Below are positions 5,283 to 5,343 of a stretch of DNA of 5,343 nucleotides, one piece after another (positions within the stretch are counted from its first letter, which is position 1; each line of letters starts with the position of its first letter). Source of the stretch: JABCPE02 sp963518845. GTDB taxonomy: Bacteria > Bacteroidota > Bacteroidia > Flavobacteriales > Weeksellaceae. The stretch covers positions 1 to 5,343 of the forward strand of contig CAUQKV010000050.1 in NCBI GenBank assembly GCA_963518845.1, read 5' to 3'. The notes beneath the pieces were generated by a model, which saw only the letters and a program-made list of their open reading frames with translations, made no database searches and was not told the origin of the DNA. A program made the position numbers and the translations under genes.

Positions 5283-5343
5283 ATGAACTCAAGAGAAGAA
5301 ATTCAAGAACTGAACGACCATTTGCAGGCGTTCCCCAAAGCAG
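5283..5343 (+). CDS. Unrecognised gene, 5' end only
   Basis: An ATG 20 bases after the mdh stop opens a frame with no stop through the end of the window: 20 full codons beginning MNSREEIQELND and continuing HLQAFPK. The start is hydrophilic, looks like a helix (charged, Glu/Gln-rich) and has no signal peptide. It is preceded by the A/T-rich spacing typical of genes here. With no terminator after mdh it is probably co-transcribed. Too little is present to assign a family. Confidence 0.6.
   Translation, partial: MNSREEIQELNDHLQAFPKA

Overview
This window looks like a chromosomal segment from a member of the Bacteroidota, most likely class Flavobacteriia and perhaps the Chryseobacterium/Riemerella group. 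The reasons are an AT-rich genome with very A/T-rich gene starts lacking Shine-Dalgarno sites, several promoters matching the Bacteroidota form TTTG-N19-21-TAnnTTTG, and protein sequences (MDH, serine acetyltransferase, GlnRS) of the type I associate with flavobacteria. The genus is an inference.

Layout. Four protein genes lie on the minus strand. In transcription order these are cysE (serine O-acetyltransferase, 4181 to 3354), cysK (cysteine synthase, 3139 to 2210), a small four-helix membrane protein of the phage-holin-4_2 family (2127 to 1792) and glnS (glutaminyl-tRNA synthetase, 1734 to 58). Divergent from cysE on the plus strand are mdh (malate dehydrogenase, 4336 to 5262) and, 20 bases after it, the first 20 codons of an unrecognised gene that runs off the window. 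The genes are housekeeping; there is no mobile element, tRNA, rRNA or CRISPR array.

CysE and CysK are the two steps that turn serine into cysteine. CysE ends in isoleucine, the residue that in characterised systems inserts into the CysK active site to form the cysteine synthase complex.

The most interesting part is the 214-base gap between cysE and cysK. On the minus strand it contains, in order: a full-consensus promoter (TTTG-N19-TAGATTTG); an unlisted 22-codon ORF with two adjacent cysteine codons (TGT TGC); a stem whose 5' arm overlaps those Cys codons and whose 3' arm overlaps the stop codon; a possible antiterminator pairing; and an intrinsic terminator hairpin with a U-tract just before cysK. 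This is the architecture of ribosome-mediated, cysteine-responsive transcription attenuation. The sequence elements are directly visible; the mechanism is inferred. A second intrinsic terminator closes cysK, and its T-tail abuts the putative promoter of the next gene.
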